Source of the DNA: Coniferiporia sulphurascens
Lineage: Eukaryota; Basidiomycota; Agaricomycetes; Hymenochaetales; Hymenochaetaceae
Direction: 5' to 3'
NCBI GenBank assembly: GCA_002794785.1
Contig: NBBA01000001.1
Span: 434,001 to 498,000, forward strand
DNA length: 64,000 nt
Below, one piece after another: positions 52,078 through 64,000 of the stretch. How positions within the stretch are numbered: the first letter of the stretch is position 1; every line of letters begins with the position of its first letter. The notes under the pieces are model-generated. The model had not been told where the DNA came from and did not search any database. It saw only the letters and a list, made by a program, of their open reading frames with translations. The position numbers were made by a program, and so were the translations under genes.

Positions 52078-53865
52078 ATGTCTTCCGTAAACTCTCCAAA
52101 GGTTTATAAAAAGGGATCAATCCTCGCGCGCATACGCTCTCTGACGTCTTCAAAAAAGGGGAAATACGAGATCCATGGGGAACTCGGACACGGGGCTTAT
52201 GGGAAAGTTATGGTGAGCAATTCGTTGCGGCCAAGGTATAGATCGGTCAAGCTGACTGTAAACATACTGTCTTTTCCTTACCATAGCGTGCAACATGGTA
52301 TGACCCAGCTTTGGGTCGAAAGGGACCAGCGAAGATGGTTGCACTCAAGATCATCATGAGACACAGGCTGCAGGCAGCCGGCGAGGACATGACACATGTC
52401 GAGTTAAAGTGTTTGAAGGATTTAAACCATCCAAATATTGTAGGTGCTTGGCTCCTCGTGGCCGTATCATATACTAATGCATAATCATATTTTCGCAGGT
52501 GAAATTATACGAGACGTTTAAAACGCCCTCTTACCAATATCTCTCGTTCGAGTACTTGACCGGCGGAGAGCTCTTCGATCGTATTCATAGGAGTAACGAC
52601 CAGTTTAAAGAGTCTGACGCCGTCAGAATAATGAAGTATTTCACTTTCCTGAAACCTACGACGTCCGCAATTACTTACTTTTTCCCTTGCTCAGGGGCGT
52701 ACTGCAAGGAGTAGATTATCTTCATAAGAACTGCATTATCCATCATGATATCAAGTCAGTACCCTCCCCTTTTCGACGTTCTCTATCTTACGGTGGCATT
52801 TTCACCAGACCCGAAAATCTGGTGTTCCGGACCAAAGATCGCGATTCTGACATCGTGATAGTAGACTTCGGGATGTACGTTTTTAAATCCCCATCTCTGA
52901 TACCTAAGAGAATTAAATGACTACTATAGGGCAGTAAAGCTAGATTATCCGGAACAGTTTATTTCCGGTCTCTTCGGCACATCTATCTACCTGGCCCCCG
53001 AGATTCTTGCCGACCTTGACTACGACAATGGTATAGATATATGGGCTGTTGGGTGAGCATTTTTTCACTGTTTGTCCCATTAAAATCTACAAGCGGCTAA
53101 AGCTCGTACGAACAGGGTCGTAACACACCAGCTACTTACTGGACTCGTGCCATTTGACGACGGACCCCTTGAAAGCTTCGAGCTCTTCGTTCAGCTCGTC
53201 AACGAGGGAGAGATAGACTTTGAATCAGAGATCTGGGAGGGTATCTTGGATTCTGGTACGTTCATTCCCCCCTCCTTCTGTCATTGTATGCAGGGCTATG
53301 TATGGCTAATATAACCCCCCCCCTCTGCGACTCGTTACAGCGAAACGGTTCGTCGCCAGGCTCCTCGCATCATTCTACAAAAGACCGTCTGCGCAAGATA
53401 TGCTCGAAGATCCCGTTAGTTCTTGTCACCTCTCTGTTCCCCTTCTTGCATCACGAAACAGTTCTCACTAAACGAACTCATCTTCCCCTTCACATTCCCT
53501 AACAGTGGATAACGGAGCCCAAACCCGCAAACGAACCCGTTCTGCGCGGGCTGCGCGACAACTTCAACCCGAAGAAGCGCTGGAAGCACGCGATCAACGG
53601 CGCAGTCGCCGCACGACGTCTTTGGGATGGAGGGCGCGCAGCGTGGCACGGTCCGGCGAAGTGTCACATTCTGGGCAGGCGCCTTCCGATGGCCGACTGT
53701 CCTGTGCCTCCCTACTCCGATACGGACACGGACACGAGCGAGGGCGAGGGGTACAGGAGGAAGGGCTCCGAATCCGAATTGGCGTCCAGGTCGACGTCTG
53801 CTTGGAAGCGAGAGGTTCGTGTATCGCTGACTGGCGTTTTTGAAAAATATGAGACAAAATACTGA
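52078..53865 (+). CDS. CaMK-type serine/threonine protein kinase B
   Basis: Nine exons: 52078-52212, 52287-52439, 52499-52635, 52695-52754, 52809-52874, 52930-53052, 53116-53255, 53341-53414, 53506-53865; 415 residues, all joins in frame. Kinase features: GELGHGAYGKV glycine loop, MVALKIIMRHRL, CLKDLNHPNIVKLYETF, FEYLTGGELFDRI, IIHHDIKPENLVF catalytic loop, VDFGM, SIYLAPEIL, IWAVGVVTHQLLTG. As in gene A the catalytic loop is HHD. The C-terminal extension has LRDNFNPKKRWKHAINGAVA, a basic amphipathic stretch fitting calmodulin binding. The positions of early introns match those of gene A (after the glycine loop VM, before PEN, inside DFG), so the two are likely tandem duplicates. Confidence 0.87.
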
Positions 53866-54434
53866 GATTGACTTCCGTATTTCTTTTACGATAGGATGTG
53901 GCCAAGACGAGGTCGATTGGGACTACTTAATAGGGCAAGTTCACATAGTGCGGCCGTTGGGACTCAGCCACATATTTTAATCCACCTCAGGCCTGGAAGG
54001 CTTGATAATTACGCTTGTATCAATTCTATCTTACCTCATGTCAATGTATTAAGAGAACTGTTAAGAATTCGGGCGTAATCTGTGGGTATATACAATGACA
54101 AACAGATAGTTGCCGACTGGTTACGCGTTTCTAAGCCCACTCCAACGACGTGGTTCACAAAATATACAAGGCTTAACGAAGACCAAAATCTAGTACATCA
54201 AATATTCAACTCAGCCCACAACACTAAGTGTCCACATGGGCGATGTAACGCACTAAAATAAACGAAAGCAGCGAACAAGACGAAGATACGGTATAATCTG
54301 ATACACAGTTACTGGACGAATAGTAAGCCGGGCGTATAAGACGGGAAGGGTAAGCAAGTAGGTATCGCATGTCGCAATAGGACAACGGGAGAGAGCTCAG
54401 GGCCCCGATCAAGGGGAACAAGGTCGAAACAAAA
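53866..54434. other. Intergenic between convergent kinase genes B and C
   Basis: Shared 3' region of two genes that point towards each other. No ORF or repeat of note. Confidence 0.45.
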
Positions 54435-56542
54435 TCATCTGTGCAGCCCCAGCTTGTGCAACAAATGTGCCCAACTATGGTGGTTTGCACCCTCTTCATC
54501 GTCATCGTCACCACTCCCACCGTCGATTCCGTTGCGCCGGACGGAAGGGTTGGACAGGTCGAACGACCCAGGCATCGCAAATCCGAAGTCATCGTCTTCG
54601 TCATCAGAACTGACTTGCTGCGGCCGTTTCCCGGCATCTCCTTTCCTCTCACCCTCAATCTCCTTACCGGCTGTCACCTTCTCCTGATCGGGGAACACGT
54701 GTGCAGGTGCTGCGTGCACCGCTGAGTGCTCCACTTCATCCTCACGCTTCAGCGCATGGCCTGCACCAGGGTGGGCATCGCCCGGTGGGTGTACACGGAC
54801 GTTGTCGTTCGTCTCCTCTTCCCTGTCGTCGCGACTCAGGCTCGTACTTCGACTTCGCGCCTTTCCGTTGTGTCTGCCGACGCCCAATCGACTCTCGCTG
54901 TCGTCAAGGTGCGCAGGCGTGCGCCAGCCGCCCTCGTCCGCGCTCTGGTCTTCCTCTTCCTCCTTCTCCAACTCGCGTCGCCCAGAACGGTCCGAGCCCG
55001 CCCTACGCAAGCGACCCATCGCGAGTGCACTGTTGATAGCGGAGCGCCAGCGCGCACGAGGGTTGAAGTTTTCGCGCAGCCCGCTGAGGTCGTGCTCGGC
55101 AGCAGGTTTATGTCCCGTAAGCCACTGTCAAATCCGGGGTTAGGAAGTAGAAGGAAGCAAGGTATTCGATCGACGAAACGCACGGGGTGGTTTAAGGCCT
55201 CCTCGGCACTGAGCCGTTTCGCGGGGTCCGCGGCGACTAGTGCGAGAACGAGTTGCTTCGCGTCTTCGGAAATGTTTTTCCAGTAGCGATCGTGGAATGT
55301 GATCTTACACTCAGATGTCTCGCGAATGAGCTCTGCTGGGTCCTCCGAGCGGAACGGCGAGTATCCACAAAGCAGGACATACATAATGATCCTAGGTCGA
55401 CGGCTCAACTAGCGAAAAGCGGATAATTTTAATATGCCGACGCACCCAGTCGACCAGATATCCACTTTCTTCGAGTGGCCTGAAGAGGTAAGCACCTCAG
55501 GCGCGACATATCCGAACGAACCCGCGACGGAAAAGAGCTGCTCGTCCGGCGAGTGCAAGTGTTTAGCACTAAAACGCGTGTGAGCGAAGGGGTCACACGG
55601 ATCAGATGTCGGAGACGGATCAGAAAAATATTGCAATAACGACGTACATGCCGAAATCCGCAATGACGATATCGGAATCATTTGCCTTCGTGCGATAAAG
55701 GATGTTTTCAGGTCTAAAGCATGCCTTAGAATTTTAATTTCTTTGGAACGCGACAGGTCACCCACTTGAGGTCGCGATGCACGATATCGTGGTCATGCAG
55801 GTATTTGACGCCGCTCAGAATTGAGCTATTGAAGGAATCAGTTTAGCCGTATTTGTGGGCGCTGGGGACAACGCTCACCGTATAACGGACGTAGCATCGG
55901 CTTCCGTAAACTTGCCCCGCTGGCATATGCGCTCGAAAAGTTCACCACCCACTGCGAGCTCGAACGCGAGGTAATATTTCTCTCTCGACTCAAACCACTC
56001 GTAGAATTTGACCTAAATCATTCCGTTATCGGAAGGAACAACAGAAGAGCACCTTCAACACGTACTATATTCGGATGGTCAAGGCCACGGAGAACCTCCA
56101 TCTCGCCCCAAACAGCCTCCTCATTGCCCTTGACCTTCTTCTTGGGGATGACCTTAAGCGCAACATCCTTAGTGATCCCACTCGTGCCGCGTCCTGGTGA
56201 TGTTGGCGTGCGCGGGTGACCAGCCTGCTGTGCAAAGAATGAAGTCGAGGACGCGCTACTGGAGGGTGTCAAGGGCTTTTCGCCCTCTTTAGATGCGCCC
56301 TCTTTGGATGCGCCTTGGGTTGCGATGAGGACCTGGGAGGCAGGGACGTGCCACGTTGAGCGCTAATTCACGTCCCATGTCAGTGAGACATGCAATTTGC
56401 GAATTACAGCAAGGAAAGAGCCACTCACGATAACTTTGCCAAAGGTTCCACGTCCCAGGACATCATGGAACTCGTAATTTTTCTTCCTTGCGAACGACGG
56501 GGGCTGCGGAAGCAGAGACGACTCGCCGATAGACAGCTTCAT
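54435..56542 (-). CDS. CaMK-type serine/threonine protein kinase C
   Basis: Starts at ATG 56542 ([20 protein letters not shown]). Segments in order: [13 protein letters not shown] glycine loop; a long S/T/P-rich insertion (about 60 residues, with [12 protein letters not shown]) before [64 protein letters not shown] loop; DIVIADFGM (about 55660); the activation segment with [53 protein letters not shown]; then [15 protein letters not shown] and a long acidic, charged tail to the stop at 54435. The catalytic loop is the usual HRD, and SFGYVAPE keeps the phosphorylation region of CaMKI. It is thus the canonical member of the three. Exons about eight; exact junctions were not all placed. Confidence 0.85.
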
Positions 56543-57502
56543 GGTTTCTTAAATGACGGAAGTGTATTCCTCAGTAGATACAGAATAAACTCAGGTATTC
56601 AGCATTAAAATTCGGGGGTATCGCAGATGTTATTTCGGGTGGTTTAGATGAGCAGACTTGAAAAAGACAGCATTCAAGGATGAGCGCGAAGACGAGACGA
56701 GACGCAGGAGATGGGGGACTCAAGCCCGTTTGCGGGAAACGACTCTGCAACCAGCATGGCACGTGGTCGTGCGTCAACAACTCCCGTACAAGATCAATTC
56801 AATTCTAGCCGCGTAGGCTTAGCTATCTCAGCTATTCTCTTGGCAATTGACGGCGAGGCAGAGGCAGAGGTTCAGCAACTTCAGCGTCGTACATAGCGTA
56901 GATTATAGTCGTTGCATTCCGAAAGCCTCCGTCTGCTAAGGGTCATCCGCACACCCCTAATGGCGGTAGGTTTAGTGTGCAAATCCGGAGAATCGCGACA
57001 ACGAGGCGACGAAGCACCGTTAAGCGAAGCTGTAAGGCCCATTGGCTGAAGAGAGAATGCGGCGTAAATAACTTTCTCATTCAGTCGCTGGCCATAGACA
57101 GTAAACCTCTTGAGTTTAGAGCATTAATGTCAATTGATGAAAGCGAAGCCCACAAAAAAGGAGTGTCAAAGCACATACTCTGCAAACCAGAGCGGGCAAT
57201 GCTATTCATAACTGCAGTATTAACGCCCTTCTATACATAAGTGACTACCTAGTACGCGATGAGCTGACATCGCTATCCGACAAAAAAAAAGGAAACCATA
57301 AATATCAATGGTGTCGGTGTTCAAGAAATAGAGAAAGCGTATGCATGAGTGCAAATATAGGGGTCGTGCAGGCCTGGACAAGATGTGGCGGCGTATACAA
57401 AATAGGAGGTAGGCGTGGTAGGCAGACGGTATTGTAGGACGTATGGCAGTCGGAGAGAGAGGATGTAGGGTTTTAGGAGTTTAGAGTTCGTTACATTCAC
57501 AT
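56543..57502. other. Intergenic, no gene recognised
   Basis: Upstream region of kinase C on the left and 3' region of the TBC gene on the right. Frames of up to 87 codons (56977-57240 +) carry no motif. Confidence 0.4.
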
Positions 57503-60500
57503 TCACACTCCCGCGCGCGGGAGCGAAATGCTCGACATGAGCCTCGGCGCCGACCCTGCACGATGAGTGGTCTGCGTCTGGCGTTTCAGCTGCGCCTCCA
57601 CTTTCGTACGCTGCTTACGAACGTCATCGTCACGTAGGCGCGTTGCGAGAGCGGCGTTAATGAGCGCCTCAGGGTCAGTTGGAAGCCCATCAGGTCGCGT
57701 GAGGATAGAAATAGCGGAGGAACGGTCACGGGCGGCCTCAAGAGAGCTGCGACAGAAAGAAAGAAGCGCCAGACCGACGCGGAAGAGAAATGGGGGCCCT
57801 GTAAAGCACGGTAATGAGGAACGTGAGAGCAGCGGAGTTATCTTGTGTACTCACCATCGCAAAAGTATACATCCCAGATGCGATTAGCGTAGTCCAGCGG
57901 AAGGGAAGATGTAAAGAGTGACGAGAACCTGATACAACGTATATCAGTGGATGCTTTAGGTTGACAGCAGCCAAGAAAAACTAGTATACATACCAAATGC
58001 GGCATAATTCTAACGGTTGTATAGCCATGTCGACAAAGAGCTTCTTGGCGAGCTGGGGATGAACGGACTCCACAGCCTTGCCGAAAACCATTGCATCGGC
58101 TTCCATTTGCACAGATTTAGGAGAGAAGTATGCTCGAAGGTGCAAGTCCATAATCGAAACAAACGTCCAAAACGCATCTTCTTCGGGAGATTGCAGCAAA
58201 AGATGTCCGGCGATCAACGCCAAGTCTACCATGGGTTAGGTAAAAAAGACATATCACCACGGCTGAGAGTACTTACTAGTCTGGTACTCGATGTCTGGAA
58301 CCATCGTAAAGTACGTTTGCAACATGTTGACCAATGGACCCTTCGCATCTTGCAAGTGTGGTTGACCGGTGAAACACCGCACGGCATCCCGTTCAATAGC
58401 ATCAGCGGCAGCAACGCGACCACGTCGACCCAGCACACCGTACATGCCAGGCATATGACGCGACTTGCTATCCGTGAGGTGTGCCCAAACAAGATAACGC
58501 ACGCTTGCCGGTACACCTTCCAGCACGAGTCGACGTATTTTCTTGCTCTTTCGCGCCTGCGCCGCAGGTATCGCCGCCATAGCCGCAATCCACCGTAACT
58601 CGCGTGCACGGTGCGCCTCGACGGATAACGTACTCTCTGTCTCTGCCGGTTTCGCGCCGCGGGGCGTTAAAACCTCTGCGAGTGATTCTGTAAGTGCGCC
58701 AGGGATTAGCGAGCGTGCAGAACGCAAGGAGCTCGCGGCAGGGCTAGCAGCGCGCGCGTCAGACTGCAGCGACGGTCGCTCGTCTCGTCCCTGCGCCGAA
58801 TCGTCACTAGTAGGCTCCGAGGAAACGCGCCGCATCATGGGTCGGATCATCTCGAACTCCGCGTCCTGCACTTGTACAGTTTCCGGCTGGTTGTCAAACT
58901 CGAACACAGGCGTCGCGGGACCCGTACTCGGTGAGGGAGTCTGCACTTCGGTTAATGCTTCTTTCGTGGAACCGTTGCGGATGCGCAAATGTGAAAGTGA
59001 AAGCTTTGACTTGACAGAGTTGGAACGCTGCATGGGGGGAGACGCAGAGGAAGAAGCACCTTCACTGACTAGTGGTGGTGGGGAGACCGTTGTAGATCGT
59101 ATGTCGCTACTTGATGATGCGCGTGACAACTGAGAGACTGTGCGTTGATGCTTTTTACTGCTGCTCGATGATGAAATGCGTCGCAGTCGTCCCATAGCGG
59201 ATGGCGCCGTCGTTGGATGTGATACGCCCGCAGAGGCATTTTCCGTCTGACCCGAGTTTCGCCGCACAGGTTGGAAAAAGGGTGGTGGATTGGCTAAGGG
59301 TGATTCAGGTCGTTCAGGCTTCAAGGCGCCGAACGAGGCTACTTGCCGAAGCCCGAACATCCTTCCATTAGGTGTTTTGGGTGGCGATGTACCACTAACC
59401 TTAGCACCGTCCAAAGATACACTTGATTCCGGAGTGGTCTGTTCCGACAAATTTGGTGGGCGCGAAAGGGGGCTCACCGCATTGGGCGTTTCCAATACAG
59501 TATTGTTTCGAGGGTGCGATAGCGGTGAGGGCGCATGTGCGCCACGTCCGGAGTTGGATACGGACACAGAGGATTGACGCGCCGAATGTCCAGCGGGTGA
59601 AGTAAAGCTCCCTTTCACCAGTGCAGTCGCGGCATCTTTTAGGGATTGGAAGCTCGCTGTCCTCGATGGTCTGGACCCTTCCTCACTTGCTCTCTCCTTG
59701 GCATCTGACTTCATGGGCAGATCGCTTGCGAATCCAGAGAATGAGCGCGACCGCGGACGGTGGGTTCCAACTTGGGGAGAGAAATTCGGGCGCGAAATTA
59801 CACTCGGGCCTCTGCTACCATTCATCACCGTTTGTGTACCAGTGGGTGACAGGGGCGCTGGTGAGTCTACCCTCTGCGATTCCGGCACCGGCACCACAAC
59901 ATCCTGGCGAAGTGGCGATGGCGCCGCGCCGGCAGTTGCTGCGCGCCTCGGCGCACGACCACTCACTGGCGTCCCGGACCTACTAGCAGGCTCTGGTGGG
60001 AACGGTTGGAGCGACCATACCATCACAACAGGTCCATCCGAACTCGCAAGATCGACTATCGGCTTTCCAAAGATCGTCGCATGGTGAGGAACACCAGCGG
60101 GCCCGATACGTGCGGCTGCAGCCATTCGCAAAGTAGTCTGCAGCGACTGCGATGAACCATGAGTAGGTACGATCGGCGAAGACGGTGGCGAAACGAAGTG
60201 CGGCTCGTGCACAGGTGGCATACCGTACGTGCTTACTCGCTGGCCCGAAAGGACAGCCGGGTTAGGGCGGGGGGCGTTCGGGTGTGGGAGGAAAAGCGCT
60301 TTTTCTTGTGAAGGAGGCTGAAGACGAAGGTGTGTCGCCACTGGAGGCGCCTGCTGTTGTAGCACAGGCGGCTGTTGTTGCGGCTGTTGTTGTATGGCCA
60401 TTAGGGGCACCATCGCCGGTTGTGTTGGCTGCTCCGGGGAAGGCCCTGCTCGTATCCCCGTACGGTCAATGCGCAGTGGCTGAGTCGGCCCTACAGAAAA

Positions 60501-63500
60501 TCCCGCAGCCGTCGGAGTCCGCTGCTCATTAAGGGAATCCACCGGCGGGTGCAGACCTGCACTTGAATTTGCGAGCGTTGGTGAGTTGATCGTCGCGGCA
60601 GCGAGGTCTGCCTCAATCTGGCGCATTTCCTTCGAAACATCACTTATGACTGAAGTGCTCGTTGCATAGCTTGCTTCCGACGCGACCGATTGCAGGGACT
60701 CGCGTATAATATTGGGCTCTTTTCCACGTTCCCATCCATCCTTGTCTCCATTTTCGCCATCTTCTCCAACCTCGTGTTCTTTTCCGGATATGCTGCCAGA
60801 GTCGGCAGGCACGACCGTGACACTCACACCCTCATCATCTTCCACCACGATCCCCCGACCGTGCCCCGCGCTATCCCTACCTTGACTATCCATATGCTCT
60901 GTGAAGGCGCCCGCGAACGCCGGTGGTGGCATAGACACTGATGGCGACATAGGGTCTGCCTCACGATCGTTCTCAAGGCGTTGACGGAGTGTGGATGCCG
61001 CACCTGCAGCCATGATATTATCCGAGCTACTGGATGGTATAACGCCCGGTGACGGACTGGGCAACGATATACCGTGATCGTGTCCCGCTGCAGAACCAGA
61101 CCCCGAACCGGAATTAGACCCGAAGCTCGTTACGCGAGACGACGACGTCTGAGGTGAAGGAAAGTTTGTATGCAGCAGGGGCGACAAGCCATACTCCAAA
61201 GTCGTCGGTCTGCTGGCTGATAACTCGGAGCCAAGTGGGTGACCGGCAGCCGCAGTGGCATTATAAGTTGGCGAAAGCAGGCCCGGTGAGGACGATACGG
61301 GCGGAGACACGGAATTGGACTTGACAAGCGTGAGTGGTGCGGGAACGCGTCGCTTACGTTCTTCCAGCGAAGATCCTGGCACTCCTGGGCGTATAGATGT
61401 GAACGTTGGGACAGGCGAGGGTGATGCACGCGCGTCTGCGGGGACAGGCGGCGGCGTCTCGAAATCTGCAAGAGAATACTTTGACTGCACGCTGTAGCGC
61501 GATTTGCGGCGGGACGCGCGCGTCATGACGGAATAACGCGAGTATCGATAGTTGTCGTATATATCCGCACCGTCCCAGTAATCGTCATCATCATCGTCGC
61601 CATAGTCTGAGTCATCCTCCCGTAAGTCTTCTCCCTCAGCTTCCGGCTCATCTTCTCTGTCGCCTTCAGCTCTGCTTTCATTGGTGCTACCCTCAGCCAT
61701 ATCTGTTGCGTGAGTCCGGGCTCTTTCTTCTTTGGACGAGCCAGCTCCCTCGCTATACGTAGACGGCCTCTCGGAGCCTAATGCCGCCGACTTCGCAGGA
61801 AACCTTGGCGTCTCGGGCACCTCGCCCTCACCATCACTCATGCGTCCATTCACACCGTTGATTCTATTTCCGACCACGGTTACTTCGACGCCATCATCGT
61901 CTTCTTCCTCATCCGCCATGTCTTGCAGCATCGACAGTCCAATGCCAAACCCGGGTGCATTGTCATCAGACTCTGCATGCAGCTCGTCCGCATCGCGACC
62001 GAGACCCAGGTTGGACAATGATGGAGAGGCGGAAGCGTAGGAATTGAAAGATTGCGTGCTATACATGGACGACCGCACGGAGCTGTGGTCGTACAGGCTC
62101 GATACCTCCTGATCGCCCTCATTATCTGCCGGCACAAGCTGCGTCTCGTATGCACTTTCCGATAAGGGCTTCGAGACCACTTGACTCTGGTCATTCACAT
62201 CCACACCCGGAGGCACAGTGGGCTGCGCCTGAGGGGAATCCGAAGTGAGTTGGTCGGTTTCTGGTAACGATATTAAAGGTGGCCCTGGAATCGGAGCTAA
62301 AGGCTTCATGTCCGATGGGGAGACCCTAACGATAACGTCAACATCAACTCTTATCTGCATGTCTGCGCCCAAGGGACGTGGGCTTGGCTTATCATCTGTC
62401 TCTCCGCCTGATTGAGGATGGCGCGGGGAGTTTCCAGACGAGGGAGGCGGTGGCGGCGATGGGGAGAAATGGGAAGAATGCGCAGGCGACGATAACGAAG
62501 GCGACGGGGGTGGCAAAAGACGAGGGGAAGGCAGAGGAGATTGTCTGTGCAGGGACGGTTGTGGATACATTGCAAATTGGGAGTGTGGCAGTGGCGACGG
62601 CGGGAGGTCGAGAGAACTTGCGTGCGGCGACTGTGCCGCCTGGTCCTGTAGCAGCTGTAACTGCTGCGTTACTGCGAGATTCCGTACGCGCTTCCGATCA
62701 GCCTTAGCACTCGTGGCTTCATCATCCTGGCCGCGCGAGCTCGGACGCGAGCTCGGCTCAGAGCTGTCCTCACGGGAACCGCTTGAGGTACCGAGCGCAC
62801 TATTTACACGTGTACGGCTGCTCGAGCGCGACCGTGCAGAAGGAAGAAACATCTCGAGTCCGGGAAGCTCGTCCCCTGCACGTACATTGGACGTGCGCCG
62901 TCGCGTGCGATCATTGTCACTCCCAGCATCCCCGAAACCTTGCGGGCGGGGTGACTCGGCCTCTCCGTAATCACTTGTGTCCGTCGTTCCCGCTGCCCCA
63001 GGGCGAGAGACGGGACCCGCATTTGGTCCAGGACGCGGGAGCGAAGTGGAGCGTCGCGGCGGGGGCTCGAGCTCGAGGTCAAATGGGTCGCTGTGTACAC
63101 TCGATACACGCTCTTTAGTCTTGCGTCGCTGTACAGCGTCTTCATTTGTAGCCACGTCCGATAATTGAGGCGAGTCAGTACGTAGAGAGGCATACCCAAC
63201 AAGAGGAGATGGGATCGGCGTAGAAGAGCTTGAGGCTGAACGCTGACTAGGAGCGGAGGTCGAGGCACGCTTCGTCATAACGGGTCGCTTGAGCTTTCCG
63301 TGGAAACGAACATGAGCTCCTTGGAATCGACCAACAACACCCTCACAGTAGCCCTACACAAAGAGAGTAAATTTAAAAATCCAAAAAAAGTTTATTTACA
63401 CCAGGGTCCGGCGAACTCGGTGACGCGCACATACCAAGTAGAGTTCCGCCCCGCCTTGCAGCTGCATGAGCACGGTAATCTCGTCATCCTGCACACTGTT

Positions 63501-63659
63501 GTTAACTGCTATTTCCCGTTTTCCGGGGTAAATGATACGTACTTTGAGAAACATAAGGTCCTCCGGACTCTCAGCAATACAGTCCTGCACGGCGGTACAC
63601 TTCCCTATGCCGCCCTTTGCAGCAAAGCGTGTCCATCGTGCGAGGTCGGCCGCGTCCAT
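57503..63659 (-). CDS. SH3 and TBC domain protein, probable Rab GTPase-activating protein
   Basis: Exons: 63543-63659, 63435-63488, 58277-63353, 57994-58225, 57855-57928, 57503-57798; about 1,950 residues. The two small first exons start at MDAADLARWTRFAAKGGIGK and run through DLMFLK, DDEITVLMQL, ELYL and GYCEGVVGRF, an SH3 domain end, into the long exon (VMTKRASTSAP). A disordered S/P-rich region of some 1,500 residues follows, with acidic runs (YGDDDDDDYW) and a Q-rich run. The C-terminal TBC domain has EGVPASVRYLVWAHLTD, IERDAVRCF (catalytic arginine present), YQTNLALIAG (glutamine finger present), DAFWTFVSIMDLHLR and YANRIWDVYFCDG. Both catalytic fingers suggest an active Rab-GAP of membrane traffic. 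The Rab partner cannot be told. Confidence 0.85.
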
Positions 63660-64000
63660 CGTCAAATGTCGAGCGCCGTTGTGGAGGATGCCCGGGGTGC
63701 CGGTGAAAGTGGCAAGAAGACGAAGATGGGAAGGAGGGATGCAGGTGGTACGAGGCCCCTGGCTGTTCCAAATGTGCAGTGTTCGCCGGGTTAGATCGCC
63801 CGCGCAATGTTGGTGCCCTTGATGGAATTGACGAGATCAAGCACACTCCCTGCGCTATAAGCAGAATAAAATTAAGAGATAGGAGGGAAAATAAAAGAGT
63901 GACGGGGACGAGAACGGCGACGAGCAAGGCGTCCGACAAGAGGGGCCTTGGCCGATTCAGCTTCAGGTACAAAAAAGTGATTATGTAAATTAGCCTTAGG
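63660..64000. other. Upstream region of the SH3-TBC gene
   Basis: Contains the promoter side of the minus-strand gene. Overlapping frames here (63972-63571 -, 63532-63822 +) are shadows without motifs. No TATA box evident. Confidence 0.4.

Noticed and set aside
58500..63270. Plus-strand open frames of 60-196 codons opposite the TBC gene
   Set aside because: They are antisense shadows of a GC- and serine-rich coding exon; no motifs and no start context.
1..64000. CRISPR arrays, operons, bacterial ribosome-binding sites
   Set aside because: No regularly spaced identical repeats were seen, and spliced genes show a eukaryotic genome.

Overview
The window reads as a piece of a basidiomycete (Agaricomycetes) nuclear genome, probably a wood-decay fungus and possibly a polypore. 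The reasons are: genes split by many GT-AG introns of about 50-60 bp; a repeated family of DUF6533-type membrane proteins, which is characteristic of Agaricomycetes; an AA9 lytic polysaccharide monooxygenase; calmodulin-kinase genes of the basidiomycete type; and fungal retrotransposons (a Tad-like LINE and a Copia element). The genus assignment is inference; no marker here fixes it.

The window has two halves. From 1 to about 45.2 kb it is a transposon-laden cluster of one amplified gene family. Eight copies or remnants of a DUF6533 gene lie at 36-259 (+, only its last exon is in the window) and, on the minus strand, at 3978-5644, 9617-11263, 19634-21296, 23385-24512 (3' end missing), 32741-34397, 36451-37080 (5' end missing) and 44985-45165 (a scrap of last exon). 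Each copy seems to have been duplicated with its upstream flank. Single-copy rubbish lies between them: an ABC-transporter fragment, a CYP505-like flavodoxin fragment and a broken unknown gene.

The mobile elements are: a LINE with both ORFs open and a 13-bp target duplication (11990-18681); a decayed Copia element (37083-43382) whose RT carries a TA-flanked terminal-inverted-repeat insert (38355-38991) and a homopolymer tract; a split solo Copia LTR (7644-9384); a TIR element (294-974) with two relatives; and a nest of LTR-like elements. Family A (7863-9345 and 27335-29252) are 1.5-1.9 kb TG...CA units with 8-bp terminal inverted repeats, an ORF in the upstream part, a GTGGAGC heptamer array and a TATA box near the 3' end. 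They look like solo LTRs with a gene in U3. A third, divergent relative (29.6-32.1 kb) encodes the same protein family and is itself interrupted by two LTR-like insertions of family B (30104-30529 and 31527-32075), each with a perfect 5-bp target duplication. This is my best candidate for something undescribed.

From about 46.4 kb on the sequence becomes ordinary gene-dense euchromatin: an AA9 LPMO (46539-47494, with a probable GC-AG intron and a 9-nt microexon), a tRNA-Asp(GTC), a small tail-anchored protein resembling TOM6, three CaMK-type kinase genes side by side (49630-51430 +, 52078-53865 +, 54435-56542 -), and a very long SH3-plus-TBC Rab-GAP-like gene (57503-63659 -). The kinases and the TBC protein are signalling and trafficking genes; the LPMO is a secreted cellulose-cleaving enzyme; nothing suggests that these genes form one pathway.
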